From Symsagittifera roscoffensis (Eukaryota; Xenacoelomorpha; Acoela; Convolutidae), in contig NC_087064.1 of NCBI RefSeq assembly GCF_963678635.1, positions 26,640,189 to 26,704,188 of the forward strand: DNA of 64,000 nt, written 5' to 3'. The notes beneath the pieces were generated by a model that saw only the letters and a program-made list of their open reading frames with translations, ran no database searches and was not told where the DNA came from. Made by a program: the position numbers and the translations under genes. Below, piece after piece: positions 1 through 11,906 of this stretch. Numbering within the stretch: the first letter of the stretch is position 1; the number at the start of each line of letters is the position of its first letter.

Positions 1-198
1 GTGTTTTCCTTCTTATCTCGAAAGTTTTTCGGCAAAATAAAAAACCTGAAGCATTTAAAAACTTGCGTTTTTAATGGTATAAATTTGGTTTAATCTAATT
101 TGAATTGTCCCTTTTTCACTTTAAATGGCTGCATATCAAGCTGTCTAGCTTGGCGTTTAGCTATATTTGGTTTTAGAGTGTACTTTTCTACTCAAATG

Positions 199-509
199 AT
201 GAAAACTACGCTATTTGACTTCTGATTTTTTTCTACCAAGATCTGATTTTTATTGCCAATTTTAGTTGATAACAACTTAGGTCACTGAGGATACTTTTTT
301 TCACCAAGCTCTGATTATTCAGTTTTTTTTTCAGTTAGTAGCGATAATTATCAAGCAAAGACTGATTTTATAACTGAAAAAAAAACTGAATAATCAGAGC
401 TTGGTGAAAAAAAGTATCCTCAGTGACCAAAGTTGTTATCAACTCAAATTGGCATTAAAAATCAGATCTTGGTAGAAAAAAATCAGAAGTCAAATAGCGT
501 AGCTTTCAT
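199..509. repeat. Fold-back inverted repeat inside the satellite
   Basis: Bases 199-337 and 371-509 are near-perfect reverse complements (arms of about 139 bp) around a 33 bp loop at 338-370. The left arm is normal A-half satellite, including the ccaagctctgattattcag stretch. The right arm is the same sequence inverted. After 509 the array resumes in the normal orientation. This looks like a local template switch during replication, or an assembly or read fold-back artefact. Confidence 0.9.
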
Positions 510-854
510 CAAAGAGCTGATTGTTATTGGCAATTTGAGTTGATGACAACTGAAGTCACTGAGGATACTTTTTCTTACCAAGCTCTGATTATTCTGTTTT
601 TTTTTCAGAGCTAAAATCAGTCTTTGGTTGATAGTTTTCTTTCCTGTTTCTTTTATGCCTTCCAAATTGTTTTCATACATGAAAAAAGTCGAGAAGCTGA
701 ATGAAAAATTAAATTGTAAGGTTTCAATCTGGTTAAGGTTTTTAAAAACGAAGTTGGAAATAATTGTGCTTGTTTGTTTTAGCTGAGCCTTTAGCTCGGC
801 TACCATGAGGTTTTGTTGCATTTCTTAGTTTTAGTGATGAAAACAACGAGATTT

Positions 855-1959
855 GACTTCTGATTTTTTCCACCAAGATCTCTGATTGTTGTGCCCTTAT
901 AAGTAAAGGTTTTTATAGTTACCGGGGAAACCACTCATTTCTTTCTCCAATATTGTTTTTTTTACTTGTTTTTAATTTAAAATTTGTCCGTGTTTTTGTA
1001 ATTTTCCGTGTTTTCCTTCTTATCTCGAAAGTTTTTCGGCAAAATAAAAAACCTGAAGCATTTAAAAACGTGCGTTTTTAATGGTATAAAATTGGTTTTA
1101 TCTAAATTGAATTGTCCCTTTTTCACATTAAATTGCTGCATCTCAAGCAATCTAGCTTGGCGTTTAGCTATATTTGGAATTAGTCTATACTTTTCTACTC
1201 AAATGATGAAAACTACGCTCTTTGACTTCTGATTTTTTCCACCAAGATCTCTGATTGTTGTGCCCTTATAAGTAAAGGTTTTTATAGTTACCGGGGAAAC
1301 CACTCATTTCTTTCTCCAATATTGATTTTTTTACTTGTTTTTAATTTAAAGATTGTCCGTGTTTTTGTAATTTTCCGTGTTTTCCTTCTTATCTCGAAAG
1401 TTTTTCGGCAAAATAAAAAACCTGAAGCATTTAAAAACGTGCGTTTTTAATGGTATAAAATTCATTTTATCTAAATTGAATTGTCCCTTTTTCACATTAA
1501 ATTGCTGCATCTCAAGCAATCTAGCTTGGCGTTTAGCTATATTTGGAGTTAGTCTATACTTTTCTACTCAAATGATGAAAACTACGCTCTTTGACTTCTG
1601 ATTTTTTCCACCAAGATCTCTGATTGTTGTGCCCTTATAAGTAAAGGTTTTTATAGTTACCGGGGAAACCACTCATTTCTTTCTCCAATATTGATTTTCT
1701 TACTTGTTTTTAATTTAAAATTTGTCCATGTTTTTGTAATTTTCCGTGTTTTCCTTCTTATCTCGAAAGTTTTTCGGCAAAATAAAAAACCTGAAGCATT
1801 TAAAAACTTGCGTTTTTAATGGTATAAATTTGGTTTAATCTAAATTGAATTGTCCCTTTTTCACTTTAAATGGCTGCATATCAAGCTGTCTAGCTTGGCG
1901 TTTAGCTATATTTGGTTTTAGAGTACTTTTCTACTCAAATGATGAAAACTACGCTGTTT
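855..1959 (+). repeat. Three consecutive B half-units (369 bp period)
   Basis: The opening box occurs at 855, 1224, 1593 and 1960, and the first three are all followed by B-half sequence (ccaccaagatctctgattg). The A half is missing between them. The junctions read as A-type upstream flank (aactacgctctttgacttc) fused to B-type downstream sequence. That is the product expected from unequal exchange at the box shared by the two halves. Confidence 0.85.
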
Positions 1960-3429
1960 GACTTCTGTTTTTTTTCTACCAAGATCTGATTGTTATTGCC
2001 AATTTGCTTTGATAACAACTATGGTCACTGAGGATACTTTTTCTTACCAAGCTCTGATTATTCTGTGTTTTTTTTCAGAGGTAAAATCAGTCTTTGGTTG
2101 ATAATTTTCTTTTCTGTTCCTTTTACGCCTTCCAAATTGTGTTCATACATGAAAAAAGTCGAGAAGCTGAATGAAAAATTAAATTGAAGGGCTTTAATAT
2201 GGTTAGGGTTTTTAAAAACGAAGTTGGAAATAATTGTGCATGTTTGTTTTAGCTGAGCCTTTAGCTCGGCTATCATGAGGTTTTGTTGCATTTCTTAGTT
2301 TTAGTGATGAAAACAACGAGATTTGACTTCTGATTTTTTCCACCAAGATCTCTGATTGTTGTGCCCTTATAAGTGAAGATTTTTATAGTTACCGGGGAAA
2401 CCGCTTATTTTTTTCGCCAATATTGATTCTCTTACTTGTTTTTAACTTAATTTTTGTCCCTGTTTTTGTGTTTTTCCTTTTTATCACGAAAGTTTTTCGG
2501 CAAAATAAAAAACCTGAAGCATATAAAAACTTGCGTTTTTAATGGTATAAAAATGGTTTTATTTAAATTGAATTGTCCTTTTTTCACCTTAAATTGCTGC
2601 ATCTCAAGCGATCTAGCTGGGCGTTCAGCTATATTTGGTGTTAGACTCTACTTTTTTTTCAAATGATGAAAACTAGCTCTTTGACTTCTGATTTTTTTCT
2701 ACCAAGATCTGATTGTTATTGCCAATTTGCTTTGATAACAACTGAAGTCACTGAGGATACTTTTTCTTACCAAGCTCTGATTATTCTGTTTTTTTTTTCA
2801 GAGATAAAATCAGTCTTTGGTTGATAGTTTTCTTTCCTGTTTCTTTTACGCCTTCCAAATTGTTTTCATACATGAAAAAAGTCGAGAAGCTGAATGAAAA
2901 ATTAAATTGTAAGGTTTCAATCTGGTTAAGGTTTTTACAACGAAGTCGGAAATAATTGTGCTTGTTTGTTTTAGCTGAGCCTTTAGCTCGGCTACCACGA
3001 GGTTTTGTTGCATTTCTTAGTTTTAGTGATGAAAACAACGAGATTTGACTTCTGATTTTTTCCACCAAGATCTCTGATTGTTGTGCCCTTATAAGTAAAG
3101 ATTTTTATAGTTACCGGGGAAACCACTTATTTCTTTCTCCAATATTGATGTTTTTACTTGTTTTTAATTTAAAATTTGTCCGTGTTTTTGTAATTTTCCG
3201 TGTTTTCCTTATCTCGAAAGTTTTTCGGCAAAATAAAAAACCTGAAGCATTTAAAACGTGCGTTTTTAATGGTATAAAATTGGTTTTATCTAAATTGAAA
3301 TGTCCCTTTTTCACATTAAATTGCTGCATCTCAAGCAATCTAGCGTGGCGTTAAGCTATATTTGGAATTAGTCTATACTTTTCTACTCAAATGATGAAAA
3401 CTACGCTCTTTGACTTCTGATTTTTTTCT

Positions 3430-6400
3430 ACCAAGATCTGATTGTTATTGCCAATTTGCTTTGATAACAACTATGGTCACTGAGGATACTTTTTTTCACC
3501 AAGCTCTGATTATTATTATGTTTTTTTTTCAGAGATAAAATCAGTCTTTGGTTTTTAGGTTTCTTCCCTGTTTCTTTTACGCCTTCAAATTATTTTCATA
3601 CATGAAGAAAGTAGAGATGCTGAATAAAAAATTAAATTGTAAGGTTTTAATCTGGTTAAGGTTTTTAGAAACGAAGTTGGAAATAATTGTGCATGTTTGT
3701 TTTAGCTGAGCCTTTAGCTCGGATACCATGAGGTTTTTGTTGCATTTCTCAGTTTTAGTGATGAAAACAACGAGATTTGACTACTGATTTTTTCCTCCAA
3801 GATCTCTGATTGTTGTGCCCTTATAACTGAAGATTTTTATAGTTACCGGGGAAACCACTTATTTTTTTCTCCAATATTGATTCTTTTACTTGTTTTTAAT
3901 TTAATATTTGTCCGTGTTTTTGTAATTTTTCGTGTTTTTTTACTTTTTATCTCGAAAGTTTTTCGACAAAATAAAAAACCTGAAGCATTTAAAAACTTGC
4001 GTTTTTAATGGTATAAAATTATTTTTTATCCAAATTGAATTGTCCCTTTTTCACATTAAACTGCTGCATCTGAAGCTATCTACCTTGGCCTTTGGCTATA
4101 TTTGGTATTAGACTGTACTTTTCTACTCAAATGATGAAAACTACGCTCTTTGACTTCTGATTTTTTTCTATCAAGATCTGATTGTTATTGGCAATTTGAG
4201 TTGATGACAACTGAAGTCACTGAGGATAGTTTTTCTTACCAAGCTCTGATTATTCTGTTTTTTTTTCAGAGGTAAAATCAGTCTTTGGTTGATAGTTTTC
4301 TTTTCTGTTTCTTTTACGCCTTCCAAATTGTTTTCATACATGAAAAAAGTGGAGAAGCTGAATGAAAAATTAAATTGAAGGGTTTTAATATGGTTAAGGT
4401 TTTTAAAAACGAAGTTGGAAATAATTGTGCATATTTGTTTTAGCTGAGCCTTTAGCTCGGCTATCATGAGGTTTTGTTGCATTTCTTAGTTTTAGTGATG
4501 AAAACAACGAGATTTGACTTCTGATTTTTTCCACCAAGATCTCTGATCGTTGTGCCCTTATAAGTGAAGATTTTTATAGTTACCGGGGAAACCGCTTTTT
4601 TTTTCGCCAATATTGATTCTCTTACTTGTTTTTAACTTAATGTTTGTCCGTGTTTTTGTATTTTTTGTGTTTTTCCTTTTTATCTCGAAAGTTTTTCGGC
4701 AAAATAAAAAACCTGAAGCATTTAAAAACTTGCGTTTTTAATGGTATAAATTTAATTGTCCCTTTTTCACATTAAATTGCTGCATATCAATCAATCTAGC
4801 TTGGCGTTTAGCTATATTTGGAATTACTCTATACTTTTCTACTCAAATGATGAAAACTACGCTCTTTGACTTCTGATTTTTTTCTACCAAGATCTGATTG
4901 TTATTGCCAATTTGCTTTGATAACAACTATGGTCACTGAGGATACTTTTTTTCACCAAGCTCTGATTATTATTATGTTTTTTTTTTCAGAGATAAAATCA
5001 GTCTTTGGTTGTTAGGTTTCCCTGTTTCTTGTACGCCTTCCAAATTGTTTTCATACATGAAGAAAGTAGAGAAGCTGAATCAAAAATTAAATTGTAAGGT
5101 TTTAATCTGGTTAAGGTTTTTAGAAACGAAGTTGGAAATAATTGTGCATGTTTGTTTTAGCTGAGCCTTTTGCTCGGATACCATGAGTTTTTTTTGCATT
5201 TCTTAGTTTTAGTGATGAAAACAACGAGGTTTGACTTCTGATTTTTTCCACCAAGATCTCTGATTGTTGTGCCCTTATAACTGAAGATTTTTATAGTTAC
5301 CGGGGAAACCACTTATTTTTTTCTCCAATATTGATTCTTTTACTTGTTTTTAATTTAATATTTGTCCGTGTTTTTGTAATTTTTCGTGTTTTTTTACTTT
5401 TTATCTCGAAAGTTTTTCGACAAAATAAAAAACCTGAAGCATTTAAAAACTTGCGTTTTTAATGGTATAAAATTATTTTTTATCCAAATTGAATTGTCCC
5501 TTTTTCACATTAAACTGCTGCATCTGAAGCTATCTACCTTGGCCTTTGGCTATATTTGGTATTAGACTGTACTTTTCTACTCAAATGATGAAAACTACGC
5601 TCTTTGACTTCTGATTTTTTTCTATCAAGATCTGATTGTTATTGGCAATTTGAGTTGATGACAACTGAAGTCACTGAGGATAGTTTTTCTTACCAAGCTC
5701 TGATTATTCTGTTTTTTTTCAGAGGTAAAATCAGTCTTTGGTTGATAGTTTTCTTTTCTGTTTCTTTTACGCCTTCCAAATTGTTTTCATACATGAAAAA
5801 AGTGGAGAAGCTGAATGAAAAATTAAATTGAAGGGTTTTAATATGGTTAAGGTTTTTAAAAACGAAGTTGGAAATAATTGTGCATATTTGTTTTAGCTGA
5901 GCCTTTAGCTCGGCTATCATGAGGTTTTGTTGCATTTCTTAGTTTTAGTGATGAAAACAACGAGATTTGACTTCTGATTTTTTCCACCAAGATCTCTGAT
6001 TGTTGTGCCCTTATAAGTGAAGATTTTTATAGTTACCGGGGAAACCGCTTATTTTTTTCGCCAATATTGATTCTCTTACTTGTTTTTAACTTAATGTTTG
6101 TCCGTGTTTTTGTATTTTTTGTGTTTTTCCTTTTTATCTCGAAAGTTTTTCGGCAAAATAAAAAACCTGAAGCATTTAAAAACTTGCGTTTTTAATGGTA
6201 TAAATTTAATTGTCCCTTTTTCACATTAAATTGCTGCATCTCAATCAATCTAGCTTGGCGTTTAGCTATATTTGGAATTAGTCTATACTTTTCTACTCAA
6301 ATGATGAAAACTACGCTCTTTGACTTCTGATTTTTTTCTACCAAGATCTGATTGTTATTGCCAATTTGCTTTTATAACAACTATGGTCACTGAGGATACT

Positions 6401-7050
6401 TTTTTTCACCAAGCTCTGATTATTATTATGTTTTTTTTCAGAGATAAAATCAGTCTTTGGTTGTTAGGTTTCCCTGTTTCTTGTACGCCTTCCAAATTGT
6501 TTTCATACATGAAGAAAGTAGAGAAGCTGAATCAAAAATTAAATTGTAAGGTTTTAATCTGGTTAAGGTTTTTAGAAACGAAGTTGGAAATAATTGTGCA
6601 TGTTTGTTTTAGCTGAGCCTTTTGCTCGGATACCATGAGGTTTTCGTTGCATTTCTCAGTTTTAGTGATGAAAACAACGAGATTTGACTACTGATTTTTT
6701 CCTCCAAGATCTCTGATTGTTGTGCCCTTATAACTGAAGATTTTTATAGTTACCGGGGAAACCACTTATTTCTTTCTCCAATATTGATTCTTTTACTTGT
6801 TTTTAATTTAATGTTTGTCCGTGTTTTTGTAATTTTTCGTGTTTTTTTACTTTTTATCTCGAAAGTTTTTCGGCAAAATAAAAAACCTGAAGCATTTAAA
6901 AATTTGCGTTTTTAATGGTATAAAATTAGTTTTTATCTAAATTGAATTGTCCCTTTTTCACATTAAACTGCTGCATCTGAAGCTATCTACCTTGGCCTTT
7001 AGCTATATTTGGTATTAGACTATACTTTTCTACTCAAATGATGAAAACTA
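3430..7050 (+). repeat. Two-unit higher-order repeat (about 1,455 bp) in the satellite
   Basis: Two kinds of 730 bp unit alternate here. Units with the variant ttattattatgtttttt occur at about 3510, 4966 and 6421, spaced about 1,455 bp. They are interleaved with units carrying gaaaaaagtggagaagctg at about 4340 and 5795. This is an amplified pair of pairs, not a simple array of single units. Confidence 0.75.
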
Positions 7051-7424
7051 CCTTCTTTGACTTCTGATTTTTTTCTACCAAGATCTGATTGTTATTGGCA
7101 ATTTGAGTTGATGACAACTGAAGTCACTGAGGATAGTTTTTCTTACCAAGCTCTGATTATTCTGTTTTTTTTTCAGAGGTAAAATCAGTCTTTGGTTGAT
7201 AGTTTTCTTTTCTGTTTCTTTTACGCCTTCCAAATTGTTTTCATACATGAAAAAAGTCGAAGCTGAATGAAAAATTAAATTGAAGGGTTTTAATATGGTT
7301 AAGGTTTTTAAAAACGAAGTTGGAAATAATTGTGCATGTTTGTTTTAGCTGAGCCTTTAGCTCGGCTATCATGAGGTTTTGTTGCATTTCTTAGTTTAAG
7401 TGATGAAAACAACGAGATTTGACT

Positions 7425-7455
7425 TCTGATTTTTTCCACATTTTTTTCGCCAATA
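7425..7455 (+). repeat. Deletion in one B half-unit
   Basis: After gattttttccaca at about 7440 the sequence jumps to ttttttcgccaatattg. The roughly 70-80 bp segment holding the tgcccttataag and accggggaaacc anchors is missing. The downstream part of the B half is intact. Confidence 0.8.
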
Positions 7456-10400
7456 TTGATTCTCTTACTTGTTTTTAACTTAATATTTGTCCGTGTTTTT
7501 TTTGTGTTTTTCCTTTTTATCTCGAAAGTTTTTCGGCAAAATAAAAAACCTGAAGCATTTAAAAACTTGCGTTTTTAATGGTATAAAACTGGTTCTATTT
7601 AAATTGAATTGTCCTTTTTTCACATTAAATTGCTGCATCTCAAGCGATCTAGCTTGGCGTTCAGCTATATTTGGTGTTAGACTGTACTTTTTTTCAAATG
7701 ATGAAAACTAGCTCTTTGACTTCTGATTTTTTTCTACCAAGATCTGATTGTTATTGCCAATTTGCTTTGATAACAACTATGGTCACTGAGGATACTTTTT
7801 TTTCACCAAGCTCTGTGTATTATATATTTTTTCAGAGGTAAAATCAGTCTTTGGTTGATAGTTTTCTTTTCTGTTTCTTTTACGCCTTCCAAATTGTTTT
7901 CATACATGAAAAAAGTCGAGAAGCTGAATGAAAAATTAAATTGAAGGGTTTTAATATGGTTAAGGTTTTTAAAAACGAAGTTGGAAATAATTGTGCATGT
8001 TTGTTTTAGCTGAGCCTTTAGCTCGGCTATCATGAGGTTTTGTTGCATTTCTTAGTTTAAGTGATGAAAACAACGAGATTTGACTTCTGATTTTTTCCAC
8101 CAAGATCTCTGATTGTTGTGCCCTTATAAGTGAAGGTTTTTAAAGTTACCGGGGAAACCGCTTATTTTTTTCGCCAATATTGATTCTCTTACTTGTTTTT
8201 AACTTAATATTTGTCCGTGTTTTTTTTGTGTGTTTTTCCTTTTTATCTCGAAAGTTTTTCGGCAAAATAAAAAACCTGAAGCATTTAAAAACTTGCGTTT
8301 TTAATGGTATAAAACTGGTTTTATTTAAATTGAATTGTCCTTTTTTCACATTAAATTGCTGCATCTCAAGCGATCTAGCTTGGCGTTCAGCTATATTTGG
8401 TGTTAGACTGTACTTTTTTTCAAATGATGAAAACTAGCTCTTTGACTTCTGATTTTTTTCTACCAAGATCTGATTGTTATTGCCAATTTGCTTTGATAAC
8501 AACTATGGTCACTGAGGATACTTTTTTTTCACCAAGCTCTGTGTATTATATATTTTTTCAGAGGTAAAATCAGTCTTTGGTTGATAGTTTTCTTTTCTGT
8601 TTCTTTTACGCCTTCCAAATTGTTTTCATACATTAAAGAAGTCGAAGCTGAATGAAAAATTAAACTAAGGTTTTAATCTGGTTAAGTTTTTTAAAAACGA
8701 AGTTGGAAATAATTGTGCTTGTTTGTTTTAGTTGATCCTTTAGCTCGGCTACCATGAGGTTTTGTTGCCTTTCTTAGTTTTAGTGATGAAAACAACGAGA
8801 TTTGACTTCTGATTTTTCCACCAAAACCTCTGATTGTTGTGCCCTTATAACTGAAGATTTTTATAGTTACCGGGGAAACCACTTGTTTCTTTCTAATTAT
8901 TGATTCTTTAACTTGTTTTTAATTTATGTTTGTCCGTATTTTTTTTTTAATTTTTCGTGTTTTCCTTTTTATCTCGAAAGTTTTTCGGCAAAATAAAAAA
9001 CCTGAATTATTTAAAAACTTGCGTTTTTAATGGTATAAATTTGGTTTAATCTAAATTGAATTGTCCCTTTTTCACATTAAATTGCTGCATCGCAAGCTAT
9101 CTAGCTTGGCGTTTAGCTATATTTGGTATTAGATTGTTTTTTTCTACTCAAATGATGAAAACTACGCTATTTGACTTCTGATTTTTTTCTACCAAGATCT
9201 GATTGTTGTTTCTAATTTGAGTTGATGACAACTATGGTCACTGAGGATACTTTTTCACCAAGGTCTGATTATTCTGTTTTCTTTCAGAGATAAAATCAGT
9301 CTTTGGTTGATATTTTTCTTTCCTGTTTCTTTTACGTCTTCCAAATTGTTTTCATACATGAAAAAAGTCGAGAAGCTGAATGACTAATTAAATTGTTAGG
9401 TTTTAATCTGGTTAAGGTTTTTACAGTCGAAGTTGGAAATAATTGTGCATGTTTGTTTTAGCTGAGGTTTTAGCTCGGCTACCTTGAGGTTTTGTTGCTT
9501 TTCTTAGTTTTAGTGATGAAAACAACGAGATTTGGCTTCTGATTTTTTCCACCAAAATCTCTGATTGTTGTGCCCTTATTACTGAAGATTTTTATAGTTA
9601 CCGGAGAAACCACTTATTTCTTTCTCAATTTTGATTCTTTTACTTGTTTTTAGTTTATATTTGTCCGTTTTTTTTTAAATTTTTTACGTGTTTTTCCTTT
9701 TTATCTCGAAAGTTATTCGGCAAAATAAAGAACCGGAAGCATTTAAAAACTTGCGTTTTTAATGCTATAAATTTGGTTTAATCTAAATTGAATTGGCCCT
9801 TTTTCACATTAAATTGCTGCATCTCAAGCTATCTACCTGGGCGTTTAGCTATATTTTGTATTAGATTGTACGTTTCTGATGAAAACTACGCTATTTGACT
9901 TCTGATTTTTTTCTACCAAGATCTGATTGTTGTTGCCAATTTGAGTTGATGACAACTATGGTCACTGAGGATACTTTTTTCAGCAAGCTCTGATTATTCT
10001 GTTTTTTTAGAGATAAAATCAGTCTTTGGTTGAAAGTTTTCTTTCCTGTTTCTTTTACGCCTTCCAAATTGTTTTCATACATGAAAAAAGTCGAGAAGCT
10101 GAATGAAAAATTAACTTGTAAGGTTTTAATCTGGTTAAGGTTTTTAAAATCGAAGCTGGGAATATTTGTGCCTGTTTGTTTTAGCTGAGCCTTTAGCTCG
10201 GCTACCATGAGGTTTTGTTGCTTTTCTTAGTTTTAATGATGAAAACAACGAGATTTGGCTTCTGATTTTTTCCACCAAAATCTCTGATTGTTGTGCCCTT
10301 ATAACTGAAGATTTTTATAGTTACCGGAGAAACCACTTATTTCATTCTCAATTTTGATTCTTTTACTTGTTTTTAAAATATATATGTCCGTTTTTTTAAA

Positions 10401-11860
10401 TTTTTTTCGTGTTTTTCCTTTTTCTCTCGAAAGTTATTCGGCAAAATGAAGAACCTGAAGCATTTAAAAACTTGCGTTTTTAATGCTATAAATTTGGTTT
10501 AATCTAAATTGAATTGTCCCTTTTTCACATTAAATTGCTGCATCTCAAGCTATCTACCTGGGCGTTTAGCTATATTTTGTATTAGATTGTACTTTTCTAC
10601 TCAAACGATGAAAACTACGCTATTTGACTTCTGATTTTTTTCTACCAAGATCTGATTGTTGTTGCCAATTTGAGTTGATGACAACTATGGTCACTGAGGA
10701 AACTTTTTTCAGCAAGCTCTGATTATTCTGTTTTTTTTAGAGATAAAATCAGTCTTTGGTTGATAGTTTTCTTTCCTGTTTCTTTTTCGCCTTCCAAATT
10801 CTTTTCATACATGAAAAAAGTCGAGAAGCTGAATGAAAAATTAACTTGTAAGGTTTTAATCTGGTTGAGGTTTTTGAAATCGAAGTTGGAAAAATTTGTG
10901 CCTGTTTGTTTTAGCTGAGCCTGTAGCTCGGCTACCATGAGGTTTTGTTGCTTTTGTTAGTTTTATTGATGAAAACAACGAGATTTGACTTCTGATTTTT
11001 TCCACCAAAAATCTCTGATTGTTGTGCCCTTATAACTGAAGATTTTTATAAATACCGGAGAAACCACTTATTTCTTTCTCAATTTTGATTCTTCTACTTG
11101 TTTTTAGTTTATATTTCTCCGTTTTTTTTTCGTGTTTTTCCTTTTTATCTCGAAAGTTTTTCGGCAAAATAAAAAACCTGAATCATTTAAAAACTTGCGT
11201 TTTTAATGCTATAAATTTGGTTTAATCTAAATTGAATTGTCCCTTTTTCACATTAAATTGCTGCATCTCAAGCTATCTACCTTGGCGTTTAGCTATATTT
11301 TGTATTAGATTGTACTTTTCTACTCAAATGATGAAAACTACGCTATTTGACTTCTGATTTTTTTCTACCAAGATCTGATTGTTGTTGCCAATTTGAGTTG
11401 ATGACAACTATGGTCACTGAGGAAACTTTTTTCAGCAAGCTCTGATTATTCTGTTTTTTTAGAGATAAAATCAGTCTTTGGTTGATAGTTTCCTTTCCTG
11501 TTTCTTTTACGCCTTCCAAATTCTTTTCATACATGAAAAAAGTAGAGAAGCTGAATGAAAAATTAACTTGTAAGGTTTTAATCTGGTTGAGGTTTTTAAA
11601 ATCGAAGTTGGAAATATTTGTGCCTGTTTGTTTTAGCTGAGCCTTTAGCTCGGCTACCTTGAGGTTTTGTTGCTTTTGTTAGTTTTATTGATGAAAACAA
11701 CGAGATTTGACTTCTGATTTTTTCCACCAAAATCTCTGATTGTTGTGCCCTTATAACTGAAGATTTATAGTTACCGGAGAAACCACTTATTTCTTTCTCA
11801 ATTTTGATTCCTTAACTTGTTTTTAGTTTATATTTCTCCGTTTTTTTCGTGTTTTTCCTT

Positions 11861-11906
11861 TTTATCTCGAAAGTTTTTCGGCAAAATAAAAAACTTTCGA
11901 GATAAA
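11861..11906. repeat. Short perfect fold-back in the B half
   Basis: TTTATCTCGAAAGTTTTT at 11861-11878 is followed after 10 bases by its perfect reverse complement at 11889-11906. The inverted copy replaces the normal aaaaaacctgaagc sequence, and the unit then continues with catttaaaaacttg. This is a second, smaller fold-back of the same type as the one at 199-509. Confidence 0.9.
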
